From positions 1 to 62,128 of the forward strand of contig NZ_BANS01000039.1 in NCBI RefSeq assembly GCF_000332995.1: 62,128 nt of DNA, in the 5' to 3' direction. Shown here piece by piece: positions 39,648-47,881 of the stretch (its first letter is position 1; the number at the start of each line of letters is the position of its first letter). The DNA comes from Gordonia amicalis NBRC 100051 = JCM 11271 (lineage in GTDB: Bacteria; Actinomycetota; Actinomycetes; Mycobacteriales; Mycobacteriaceae). The notes below the pieces were generated by a model. It was not told where the DNA came from. It did no database searches and saw only the letters and a list, made by a program, of their open reading frames with translations. The position numbers were made by a program, and so were the translations under genes.

Positions 39648-40448
39648 ATGACCCAGACCGGCACCGCTGCGCCCACCACCGTCCTCATCTCCCCGGCGAT
39701 GGCCGTACCGTCCCGCGTCTACCGACGACTGGCGGAGGCGCTCGCCGGATACGGCCTCGATGTCCGCGTCGTCGCGCGTCGCGGCGTCGAAGAAGGTTCG
39801 GCACCGCCCTCCCGCACCACGGACTGGTCCTACGAGGACGAAGCCGCCGACCTCGCCGACGCGCGCGCCGACGTCCCGGGCACGCGGGTGGTCGTGATCG
39901 GTCACAGTCTCGGCGCTCAGCTGGCGGCGATGGTGGCCCAGTCCTCGGATCACACGCCCGACGGAATCGTCGCGGTCGGGGCGTCGGTGCCTGCGGTCCG
40001 CCACTACGGCATCCGCGGGGTGGCCCTGGGCGCGATCGCGGGAGCCGTCACGCCGGTGTCGGCGATCGTCGGCCATTGGCCGCGACCGGGTTTCGGCGGT
40101 CCGGCCGCCCGAACGTTGATGCGGCAGTGGGCACGTATGGTCCTCATCGGCCGGGCGCCGTTCGCCGTCGACCGGTCGATCCAGATACCGACCCTGGCGA
40201 TCAGGCTCGACGGCGACGAGATCGTCACCGACGGCGCGGCATCGGCGTTCGATGCCGCGTTCGCACCGGAGGCGATCTCCCACTGGCGCTACGACGACGG
40301 GCACTGCCCGGCGGGCGGGAACACGACGCACGTCGGCTGGGTCCGCACCCCCGACACCGTCGCGCAGCGGATCGCCGAGTGGTGGGACTCACAGGCCACC
40401 GTTGGGCCGGCAGCCATCGAATCCGGAACCCAGCACCGGCCGGGGTGA
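39648..40448 (+). CDS. Alpha/beta hydrolase
   Basis: A 266-residue alpha/beta hydrolase. The nucleophile elbow is GHSLGAQ, with Ser near residue 83, and a late histidine in DDGHCPAGG near residue 221 suits the catalytic triad. There is no signal peptide, so it is cytoplasmic. The substrate is unknown. A start at 39648 is preferred over upstream GTGs because the palindrome above ends before it. The stop and the stop of convergent MFS gene are one base apart (TGACTCA), so no terminator fits between them. Confidence 0.82.
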   Translation: MTQTGTAAPTTVLISPAMAVPSRVYRRLAEALAGYGLDVRVVARRGVEEGSAPPSRTTDWSYEDEAADLADARADVPGTRVVVIGHSLGAQLAAMVAQSSDHTPDGIVAVGASVPAVRHYGIRGVALGAIAGAVTPVSAIVGHWPRPGFGGPAARTLMRQWARMVLIGRAPFAVDRSIQIPTLAIRLDGDEIVTDGAASAFDAAFAPEAISHWRYDDGHCPAGGNTTHVGWVRTPDTVAQRIAEWWDSQATVGPAAIESGTQHRPG

Positions 40449-40449
40449 C

Positions 40450-41925
40450 TCAGGGCACCCAGGTCCCCGACGTGGACTCGATCCGTTCCCGCGTGCGCGC
40501 AGCCGTGCCGCGGGCCCAGGCACCGGTCGACACGAAGGCGAGAACGAGGACGGCGGCGCCGCACACCGCCATGATCAGCCAGACCGGACGGGCGGCGACG
40601 GCGAGCCCGTCGGCAACCGTCCCGTCGATCCCCGCGAACGCCACCGCACCGAACACCGCCACACCGAGCGCGGTGCCCACCTGACGACCGGTGGACGCCA
40701 TCGCCGACGCCAGTCCCGCCTGGGTGCGGGGCATCCCTGACACCGCCCCGTTGGTGATCGGCGCGTTGAGGAACCCGAATCCCAGTCCGAAGACCAGGTA
40801 TGCCGCGCCGACGTAGACGAGGGCGGTGTCGTTGCCGAGGCCGGTGAGCATCAGGGCGCCCGCCACCATCGCCGCTCCCCCGATCACCATCGGCGGCCGG
40901 GCTCCCCGATCGCCCACGAGCCGACCGGCGATCGGCGCGCAGACCACCGAGGCGGCCGCCATCGGCAAGGTCATCAGTCCCGCGCCGAGCGGCGACATCC
41001 CGCGAACCTCTTGCAGATACAGGGTGTTGAGGAACAGGAAGCCACCGGTGGCGGCGAAGGCGATGACCGCGCATCCCACCGCACTCGAGAAGGGCACGCT
41101 CCGGAAGAACCGTGGGTCCAGAAGTGGCTCCGCGCGGCGACTCTCGAACGCGATCATCGCGACGAGCGCACCGGCGGAGATGACGAAACATGCGAGGACG
41201 CCCGGTGATGTCCAGCCCTGGGGACGCCCCTCGATGATCGCGAACGTGAGGGTCGCCAGGAAGGCCAGGATCAGGACCTGACCGACCGGGTCGGCGCGAC
41301 GAGAGCGCTCGGCCTTCGACTCCGGGACGAAACGCATCGTCAGCGCAAGGGCGAGCAGGCAGACCGGAACGTTGAGCCAGAAGATCGCCTCCCAGCCGAT
41401 CCCGGAGACGAGCGCCCCGCCGACGACCGGACCGAACGCCAAGCTCAATCCGAATGCGGTGCCCCACAATCCGATTGCCTGAGCGCGTTCGCGTGGGTCG
41501 ATGAAGACATTGGTGACGATAGACAGCGCAACCGGGTTGAGCATCGCCCCGCCGACGGCCTGCAGCATGCGCGCCCCGATGAGGGCCTCGGGAGTGGGCG
41601 CAAGCGAGCACAGCACGGAGGCGACACCGAAGGTCACCAATCCCACCTGGAAGATCCGCTTGCGACCCAGGCGATCTCCGAGCGATCCGCCGAAGATCAG
41701 CAGGCTGGCGATCACCAGTGCATACGCGTCGAGGACCCACTGCAACTGCGACGGTGTGGCACCGAGGTCCGAGCTGATCGACGGCAGTGCGACGTTCACC
41801 CCCGAGACGTCCAATCCGACGATGAACAGGCTCAAGCAGCAGGTGGCGAGGATGACGAGTCGGTCCCGCCGCGTGAGGGCGCCGTCGGCCGAGCGGGCGC
41901 GCAGGGCGGCCCGTGCGGCGTTCAC
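40450..41925 (-). CDS. DHA2-family MFS drug efflux transporter (14 TM)
   Basis: A 491-residue proton-driven exporter predicted to have 14 membrane helices. Motif A is GGSLGDRLGRKRIF, the DHA2 motif D1 region is LDVSGVNVALPSI at the N-terminus, and motif C is GTAFGLSLAFGPVVGG. The substrate is unknown; EmrB/QacA-type drugs are typical. The GTG start overlaps the stop of the MarR gene (GTGA), so the pair forms one coupled efflux operon. Confidence 0.92.
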   Translation of the reverse strand: MNAARAALRARSADGALTRRDRLVILATCCLSLFIVGLDVSGVNVALPSISSDLGATPSQLQWVLDAYALVIASLLIFGGSLGDRLGRKRIFQVGLVTFGVASVLCSLAPTPEALIGARMLQAVGGAMLNPVALSIVTNVFIDPRERAQAIGLWGTAFGLSLAFGPVVGGALVSGIGWEAIFWLNVPVCLLALALTMRFVPESKAERSRRADPVGQVLILAFLATLTFAIIEGRPQGWTSPGVLACFVISAGALVAMIAFESRRAEPLLDPRFFRSVPFSSAVGCAVIAFAATGGFLFLNTLYLQEVRGMSPLGAGLMTLPMAAASVVCAPIAGRLVGDRGARPPMVIGGAAMVAGALMLTGLGNDTALVYVGAAYLVFGLGFGFLNAPITNGAVSGMPRTQAGLASAMASTGRQVGTALGVAVFGAVAFAGIDGTVADGLAVAARPVWLIMAVCGAAVLVLAFVSTGAWARGTAARTRERIESTSGTWVP

Positions 41926-42362
41926 GACTCGGCCGCCTCACGGAGGAGGTCGAGCAGTTCCCCCAGTCGCCGGAGCTGCTCGTCGTCGAGCGCGGTGAAC
42001 ATGTCGGGGGCAGTGGCCGGGTTCTCGGTCACCTCGTCCACCACTCGCCGTCCGGCGTCGGTGATCGTGACGCGCTTGCACCGGCCGTCGTCGGCGTCGG
42101 CCTCCCGGGTCACGAGTCCCCGGCCGACGAGGTCGTTGACGATCCCGCTCATCGCCGACGCGTCGACGCCCATCCGTTCGGCGAGGTCCCGCTGCGTCAT
42201 CGGCCACACCGCGACGCGGCGGAGTGCCCGGAACCGGCTGAACGGGATGTCGATGACCTCGCTGATCCGGGTGCGCGACTGTTTGGCCTGGTCACGCACG
42301 AGGCTGTTCATCGTGAACCAGATCTCGGTCGCGGTCTGCGTGCCCGCTTCGGTCGTAGACAT
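41922..42362 (-). CDS. MarR-family repressor of the efflux operon
   Basis: A 146-residue winged-helix regulator. The DNA-binding part is MTQRDLAERMGVDASAMSGI, with the wing ADADDGRCKRVTIT and long helices at both ends for dimer formation. MarR proteins usually repress the efflux gene next to them until a phenolic or drug ligand binds. The ATG directly follows a -10 box, and overlapping palindromes cover that box, so it probably represses itself. Confidence 0.92.
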   Translation of the reverse strand: MSTTEAGTQTATEIWFTMNSLVRDQAKQSRTRISEVIDIPFSRFRALRRVAVWPMTQRDLAERMGVDASAMSGIVNDLVGRGLVTREADADDGRCKRVTITDAGRRVVDEVTENPATAPDMFTALDDEQLRRLGELLDLLREAAES

Positions 42363-42368
42363 AAAACG

Positions 42369-42397
42369 ATTGTAGTTTTACAACTATCTTCGGGCAA
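42369..42397 (-). promoter_or_regulatory. marR-MFS promoter with overlapping operator
   Basis: TTGCCC (42397-42392), 17 nt, then TACAAT (42374-42369), followed after 6 nt by the ATG: a good sigma-70-like promoter for a leaderless mRNA. Two overlapping inverted repeats, TTGTA-N4-TACAA (42370-42383) and TAGTT-N4-AACTA (42373-42386), cover the -10 and spacer and suit a MarR dimer. Confidence 0.7.
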
Positions 42398-42462
42398 TCA
42401 GTGAGCTACAGGTCTCCGCCGTACTCTGGGACGCAGCATCGTCGAGCGAAAGCTGAGTCGCC

Positions 42463-43386
42463 ATGTCGAAGATCCTCGTGTTCGGACACCGCAATCCCGA
42501 CACGGACGCGATCGGCTCCGCGATCGGCCTGGCGCGCCTCGAGCAGGCTCTTGGCGTCGATGCGGAAGCCGTCGCCCTCGGCGCACCCGGTCCGGAGACG
42601 GCCTTCGCCCTCGACCACTTCGGCCTGGACGCGCCGCGCGTCATCGACCACGCGAGCCCCCACGACGTGATGCTCGTCGACCACAACGAACGCCAGCAGA
42701 GTGTCGCCGACATCGCCGACGTGACGGTCCGGAAAGTGATCGACCATCACCGCATCGCCGACTTCGAGACCGCCGCGCCGCTGTACATGCGGGTGGAACC
42801 GGTGGGCTGCACGTGTTCGATCCTGACGCGCATGTACGCCGAGAGCGAGGTCGAGATCCCCGCCGACACCGCCGGGATCATGTTGTCGGCGATCATCTCC
42901 GACACCCTGCTGCTCAACTCCCCCACCACCACCGATGCCGACCGCATCGCCGCCGAGGAACTCGCCACCATCGCCGGCGTCGATCTCGACGAATACGGAA
43001 ACCAATTGCTCCGTGCGGGAACAGATGTGGGCGACAAACCGGCGTCGACGATCATCGGTCTCGACGCGAAGACCTTCTCGATGGGATCCAGTAGTGTTCG
43101 CGTCGCGCAGCTGACGACCGTGGACTCCGACGCCGTCCTCGCCCGCCGAGACGAGTTCTTCGAGGCCATGACTGCCGAGAAGAAGACTGCCGGCTACGAC
43201 CTCTTCCTGTTGCTCATCACCGACGTGATCGCCTGCGACTCAGACCTTCTGGTGGTCGGCGAGCCGTTGGAGTCCGTCGAGCGCGCCCTCGGAATCACCG
43301 TCGCCGACGGACACGCCTTCGGCAAGGGCATCGTGTCACGGAAGAAGCAGATCGTGCCGCAGTTGACGGAGGAGCTGGCGGGTTGA
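42463..43386 (+). CDS. ppaC: Manganese-dependent inorganic pyrophosphatase (family II, PpaC)
   Basis: It hydrolyses pyrophosphate to phosphate. The 307-residue DHH-family protein has the metal-binding motifs FGHRNPDTDA, VDHNE and DHHRI, then the C-terminal DHHA2 domain with GIVSRKKQ binding phosphate. No regulatory CBS domains are inserted, so it is the simple form. An AAAG-type SD precedes the ATG. A strong hairpin terminator follows. Most relatives of this lineage rely on family I Ppa; whether that enzyme is also present cannot be seen here. Confidence 0.93.
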   Translation: MSKILVFGHRNPDTDAIGSAIGLARLEQALGVDAEAVALGAPGPETAFALDHFGLDAPRVIDHASPHDVMLVDHNERQQSVADIADVTVRKVIDHHRIADFETAAPLYMRVEPVGCTCSILTRMYAESEVEIPADTAGIMLSAIISDTLLLNSPTTTDADRIAAEELATIAGVDLDEYGNQLLRAGTDVGDKPASTIIGLDAKTFSMGSSSVRVAQLTTVDSDAVLARRDEFFEAMTAEKKTAGYDLFLLLITDVIACDSDLLVVGEPLESVERALGITVADGHAFGKGIVSRKKQIVPQLTEELAG

Positions 43387-43391
43387 CGACC

Positions 43392-43430
43392 GTATGATCT
43401 TGTGCCCGGAATCCGGGCACAACGTCATAC
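43392..43430. terminator. Bidirectional terminator hairpin
   Basis: TTGTGCCCGG-AAT-CCGGGCACAA (43400-43422) is a perfect 10-bp stem, extended after a 2-nt internal loop by GTATGA/TCATAC. It sits between convergent ppaC and the enoyl-CoA hydratase gene and can serve both. Confidence 0.85.
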
Positions 43431-43440
43431 AGATCTGAGA

Positions 43441-44217
43441 TCAGTTCCCGACACCCTCACCGTGACGGCCGGCGCCACCGGCGAATCTGGTTGCGCCGGC
43501 GACGGTGTCGGCGGCCAGGGACACCATGCCGTGTTGCAGTTCGTTCATCAACGCGGCGTCGTTGTCCAGGCCGTTCTGCTCGAGCACGGACATCCGGTCG
43601 TGACGCAGGCACGTCTGCGGGAACCCGGCGATCTCGGTCGCGAGTTCGACGGCGGCGTCGAGAGCGGTACCCGACGGGACCACCCGATTCGCCAGTCCCA
43701 TCTGCAGGGCCTCGTCGGCGGCCACCGGGCGCCCGGTGAGGACAAGGTCCATCGCCCGACTCTCCCCGATCAACCGCGGAAGCCGCACCGTCCCACCGTC
43801 GATCAGCGGGACGCCCCAGCGACGGCAGAAGACGCCGAACACGGCATCCTCCTCGACGACGCGCAGGTCGGCCCAGAGTGCGAGTTCGAGACCACCGGCG
43901 ACGGCATGACCGGAGATCGCCGCGATCACCGGCTTGGACAACCGCAACCGGGTCGGCCCCATCGGACCATCACCGTCGAACTCCACCCGGTTGGGCGTGC
44001 CGTCGGCGATGGCCTTGAGATCGGCGCCCGCACAAAAGGTCCCGCCTTCGCCGTGGAGTACGGCCACCGACACCGCGTCGTCGGCGTCGAACCGCCGGAA
44101 TGCGTCGGCCAGGGCGTCGGCGGTCGAGCGGTCGACGGCGTTACGGCGGTCGGGGCGATCGATCCCGATGATCCGGACCGGCCCCTGCGACCGTTCGATC
44201 ACTCCCGACTCGCCCAT
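43441..44217 (-). CDS. Enoyl-CoA hydratase/isomerase (crotonase) family protein
   Basis: A 258-residue crotonase. The oxyanion-hole segments FCAGADLKAIADG and SGHAVAGGLELALWAD are intact. The usual first catalytic Glu region (PE-I/L) reads FCRRWGVPLIDGG, so the classic hydratase glutamate is replaced. The protein may be an isomerase, hydrolase or other crotonase, and the hydratase label should be taken as family only. It ends 11 bp from the terminator and lies 13 bp after metH on the same strand. Confidence 0.88.
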   Translation of the reverse strand: MGESGVIERSQGPVRIIGIDRPDRRNAVDRSTADALADAFRRFDADDAVSVAVLHGEGGTFCAGADLKAIADGTPNRVEFDGDGPMGPTRLRLSKPVIAAISGHAVAGGLELALWADLRVVEEDAVFGVFCRRWGVPLIDGGTVRLPRLIGESRAMDLVLTGRPVAADEALQMGLANRVVPSGTALDAAVELATEIAGFPQTCLRHDRMSVLEQNGLDNDAALMNELQHGMVSLAADTVAGATRFAGGAGRHGEGVGN

Positions 44218-44230
44218 GACCGCCGTCCCG

Positions 44231-47200
44231 TCAGGTGTTGAAGTACTTGGCTTCCGGATGATGCAGCACGAACGCGTCGGTGGACTGCTCCGGATGGAGC
44301 TGCAGCTCCTCCGACAGCTGAACGCCGATCCGCTCCGGCTCGAGCAGCTCGATCATCTTCGCGCGGTCCTCGAGATCCGGGCAGGCGCCGTAACCGAAGG
44401 AGAAACGCGCACCGCGGTATTCGAGGTCGAAGAAGCCCTGAGCGTGCTCGGGATCCTCGCTGTCCATCGACCGGTCACCGAACTTCAGCTCGCTGCGCAC
44501 GCGCTGATGCCAGTACTCGGCCAGCGCCTCGGTCAACTGCACACCGATGCCGTGCACCTCGAGGTAGTCGCGGTAGGCGTCCTCGGCGAACAGCTTGTTC
44601 GCGAAGTCGGCGATCGGCTGCCCCATCGTGACGAGCTGGAACGGCATGACGTCGACCCGGCCCGCCGCCTTCGCGGCCTCGCGTGACTGGATGAAGTCGG
44701 CGATGCACAGGAACCTCGACCGCTGCTGGCGCGGGAACGAGAAGCTGAACCGCACCGGCGCGTCGGGGTCCGGCTCGGTGAGCACGTGCACCGTGTCGCC
44801 CTCGCTGACCGCCGGATAGTAGCCGTACACAACCGCTGCGTGCTGCAGGATGTTCTCGGTCGAGAGCCGGTCTATCCAGTAGCGCAGACGCGGACGTCCC
44901 TCGGTCTCGACGAGCTCCTCATACGACGGGCCGTCGCCACCGCGGGCACCGCGCAGACCCCACTGGCCGAGGAACAGCGCGCGCTCGTCGAGCAACTGCA
45001 GATAGTCGGCGATCGGCACCCCCTTGACGATGCGCGAACCCCAGAACGGCGGGGTGGGGATCTCGTTGTCGGAAGCCACATCCGAACGTGCCGGCACCTC
45101 GACCGGCACCTCGGCGGCCTTGCGCTTCGCGGCGATGCGCTTGGACCGTTCGTGGCGGGCTTTACGCTCGGCGGTCTTGGCCGCCTCGGCCTTCGCCTCT
45201 TCGCTGTCCGGGTCCGGGCCGCCGCCGCGCTTTCGGGCCATGATGTCGTCCATCAGTCGCAGACCCTCGAACGCGTCACGCGCATAGTGCACGTCACCCT
45301 CGTAGACCTCCGACAGGTCGTTCTCGACGTACGAACGCGTCAGCGCCGCACCACCGAGCAGCACCGGGTACTCGTCGGCGAGACCCCGGGTGTTGATCTC
45401 CTCGAGGTTCTCCTTCATGACCACGGTCGACTTCACGAGCAGACCCGACATGCCGATGACGTCGGCCCTCTTGTCCCCGGCGACCTCGAGAATGGTCGCG
45501 ATCGGCTGTTTGATGCCGATGTTGACGACCTCGTATCCGTTGTTGGACAGGATGATGTCGACGAGGTTCTTGCCGATGTCGTGCACGTCGCCCTTGACGG
45601 TCGCCAGCACGATACGGCCCTTGCCGTCCTCACCCGTCGACTCCATGTGCGGTTCGAGGTGTGCCACAGCGGCTTTCATGACCTCGGCGGACTGCAGCAC
45701 GAACGGCAGCTGCATCTGGCCCGAGCCGAACAGCTCGCCGACGGTCTTCATGCCCGACAGCAGCGTGTCGTTGATGATCGACAGCGGCGGGACCTGGGTC
45801 ATCGCCTCGTCGAGATCGTCGGTCAGCCCGTTGCGCTCGCCGTCGACGATGCGCCGTTCGAGCCGCTCGAACAACGGCAGCTTCGCGAGCTCCTGGGCAC
45901 GCGACTCGCGAGCCGATGCGGCCGACACACCCTCGAAGAGCTCCATCAGCTTCTGCAACGGGTCATAGCCCTCGCGTCGGCGGTCGTAGACCAGATCCAG
46001 CGCGATCTCACGATGCTCCTCCGGGATACGCGCCATCGGCAGGATCTTCGACGCGTGCACGATGGCGGTGTCGAGGCCGGCCTGCACGCACTCGTGCAGG
46101 AACACCGAGTTCAGCACCTGCCGAGCGGCCGGGTTCAGACCGAACGAGATGTTCGAGATGCCCAGCGTGAAGTGCACATCCGGGTGCGACTCGTGCAGCC
46201 GGCGGATGGCCTCGATGGTCTCGATACCGTCGCGTCGGACCTCTTCCTGACCCGTGGAGATCGGGAAGGTCAGGGCGTCGATGATGATGTCTTCTTCGGC
46301 CAGGCCCCAGTTGCCGGTGATGTCGTCGATGAGACGCTCGGCGACACGGACCTTCCAGTCCGCGGTACGTGCCTGACCCTCCTCGTCGATGGTCAGGGCG
46401 ACGACGGCCGCTCCGTGCTCGACGACGAGCCGCATGATCTTGTTGAAGCGCGAGTCCGGTCCGTCACCGTCCTCGTAGTTCACCGAGTTCACCGCGCAAC
46501 GGCCACCGAGGGCCTCGAGTCCGGCGCGGATGACCTCCGGCTCGGTCGAGTCGAGCATGATCGGCAGCGTCGACGATGTCGCGAAGCGGCTCGCCAGCGC
46601 GGTCATGTCCGCAGCACCGTCACGACCCACGTAGTCGACGTTGAGGTCGAGCATGTGCGCACCGTCGCGCGTCTGGTCCTTGGCGATGTCGAGGCACTTC
46701 TGGTAGTCCTCGGCGATCATCGCCTCTCGGAATGCCTTGGACCCGTTCGTGTTCGTGCGCTCGCCGATGACCAGGAAGCTTGCGTCCTGATCGAAGGGCA
46801 CCGCGGTGTACAGCGACGACGTCTCCGACTCGTGCTCCGGGGTCCGGGTCGCGGGGGTGACCTCCGCCACGGCCTCGGCGACCTGGCGGATGTGCTCCGG
46901 CGTCGTACCGCAGCAGCCGCCCACGAAGGACAGACCGAATTCGCCGACGAACTGGGCCATCGACTCGGCCAGCTCCTCCGGTGTCAGCGGGTACTCGGCA
47001 CCGTTGGCGCCGAGGACGGGCAGACCGGCGTTCGGCATCACCGACACCGGGATGCGCGCATGCTTCGACAGGTAGCGCAGGTGCTCACTCATCTCCGCCG
47101 GACCGGTCGCGCAGTTCAGGCCGATGAGGTCGACGCCGAGCGGCTCGATAGCCGCGAGCGCGGCACCGATCTCCGAGCCCAGGAGCATCGTGCCGGTGGT

Positions 47201-47830
47201 CTCGACCGTGACGTGGCTGATGATCGGGATCCGGCGACCCACCTGATCCATGGCCCGCTGGGCCGCGATCACGGCGGCCTTCACCTGCAGCAGGTCTTGA
47301 GAGGTCTCGATGAGCACCGCGTCGGCGCCGCCCTCGAGCATGCCGATGACACATTCCTGGTAGGCGTTGCGGATCACCGCGAACGTCGTGTGCCCGAGGC
47401 TCGGCAACTTGGTCCCGGGACCCATCGACCCGAGCACGTACCGTCCGGTGCCGTCGGCGGACGGCCCCATCTCGTCGGCCACCCCCCGCGCGATCGCGGT
47501 GCCCTTGTAGGCCAGCTCGCGGATGCGGTCGGCGATGTCGTAGTCGCCGAGGTTCGAGAGGTTGCAACCGAAGGTGTTGGTCTCGACGGCGTCGGCGCCG
47601 GCCTCGAAGTAGGCGCGGTGGATTCCTTCGAGGACGTCGGGCCGCGTGTCGTTGAGGATCTCGTTGCAACCTTCGAGGTTGCGGAAGTCGTCGAGGGTGA
47701 GATCCGCGGCCTGGAGCATCGTGCCCATCGCCCCGTCGCCGATCAGCACCCGCCGCGACATCGCCGACAGGAAGGTCGTGTCGAAGTCGCGCGGTTTGTG
47801 GCCGCGATCACCGGGATATTCGAAGGACAT
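44231..47830 (-). CDS. metH: Methionine synthase, B12-dependent, MetH
   Basis: MetH transfers a methyl group from 5-methyltetrahydrofolate to homocysteine through cobalamin. The 1199-residue protein has the four modules: homocysteine domain with zinc cysteines (NCATGP near 240, GGCCGTTP near 304), folate domain (about 340-610, FLVIGERTNTNGSKAFREAM), cobalamin cap and domain with the cobalt-ligand His near 750 in GDVHDIGKNLV, and a C-terminal AdoMet activation domain (about 930-1199) ending in RFSFGYGACPDLEDR. The frame is open upstream, but the ATG at 47830 has TACGCT 7 nt before it. No riboswitch is found in its 51-bp upstream gap. Confidence 0.97.
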   Translation of the reverse strand: MSFEYPGDRGHKPRDFDTTFLSAMSRRVLIGDGAMGTMLQAADLTLDDFRNLEGCNEILNDTRPDVLEGIHRAYFEAGADAVETNTFGCNLSNLGDYDIADRIRELAYKGTAIARGVADEMGPSADGTGRYVLGSMGPGTKLPSLGHTTFAVIRNAYQECVIGMLEGGADAVLIETSQDLLQVKAAVIAAQRAMDQVGRRIPIISHVTVETTGTMLLGSEIGAALAAIEPLGVDLIGLNCATGPAEMSEHLRYLSKHARIPVSVMPNAGLPVLGANGAEYPLTPEELAESMAQFVGEFGLSFVGGCCGTTPEHIRQVAEAVAEVTPATRTPEHESETSSLYTAVPFDQDASFLVIGERTNTNGSKAFREAMIAEDYQKCLDIAKDQTRDGAHMLDLNVDYVGRDGAADMTALASRFATSSTLPIMLDSTEPEVIRAGLEALGGRCAVNSVNYEDGDGPDSRFNKIMRLVVEHGAAVVALTIDEEGQARTADWKVRVAERLIDDITGNWGLAEEDIIIDALTFPISTGQEEVRRDGIETIEAIRRLHESHPDVHFTLGISNISFGLNPAARQVLNSVFLHECVQAGLDTAIVHASKILPMARIPEEHREIALDLVYDRRREGYDPLQKLMELFEGVSAASARESRAQELAKLPLFERLERRIVDGERNGLTDDLDEAMTQVPPLSIINDTLLSGMKTVGELFGSGQMQLPFVLQSAEVMKAAVAHLEPHMESTGEDGKGRIVLATVKGDVHDIGKNLVDIILSNNGYEVVNIGIKQPIATILEVAGDKRADVIGMSGLLVKSTVVMKENLEEINTRGLADEYPVLLGGAALTRSYVENDLSEVYEGDVHYARDAFEGLRLMDDIMARKRGGGPDPDSEEAKAEAAKTAERKARHERSKRIAAKRKAAEVPVEVPARSDVASDNEIPTPPFWGSRIVKGVPIADYLQLLDERALFLGQWGLRGARGGDGPSYEELVETEGRPRLRYWIDRLSTENILQHAAVVYGYYPAVSEGDTVHVLTEPDPDAPVRFSFSFPRQQRSRFLCIADFIQSREAAKAAGRVDVMPFQLVTMGQPIADFANKLFAEDAYRDYLEVHGIGVQLTEALAEYWHQRVRSELKFGDRSMDSEDPEHAQGFFDLEYRGARFSFGYGACPDLEDRAKMIELLEPERIGVQLSEELQLHPEQSTDAFVLHHPEAKYFNT

Positions 47831-47837
47831 GGTTGAC

Positions 47838-47843
47838 AGCGTA
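47838..47843 (-). promoter_or_regulatory. Putative -10 box of metH (leaderless)
   Basis: TACGCT lies 7 nt before the metH ATG. It is interleaved with the divergent PAC2 promoter. Confidence 0.45.
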
Positions 47844-47869
47844 GTTCGCCCTCTCTGCGTGTTCGGTCG

Positions 47870-47875
47870 TAGGCT
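47870..47875 (+). promoter_or_regulatory. Putative -10 box of the PAC2 gene (leaderless)
   Basis: TAGGCT lies 6 nt before the GTG at 47882, only 26 bp from the metH -10 on the other strand. Confidence 0.45.
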
Positions 47876-47881
47876 GGTTCG

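Noticed and set aside
44786..47836. 1016-codon open frame antisense to metH
   Set aside because: MetH is certain here; the antisense frame has no motif and no start signal.
47831..47881. A cobalamin riboswitch before metH
   Set aside because: The 51-bp gap has no B12 box or CCACTG core.
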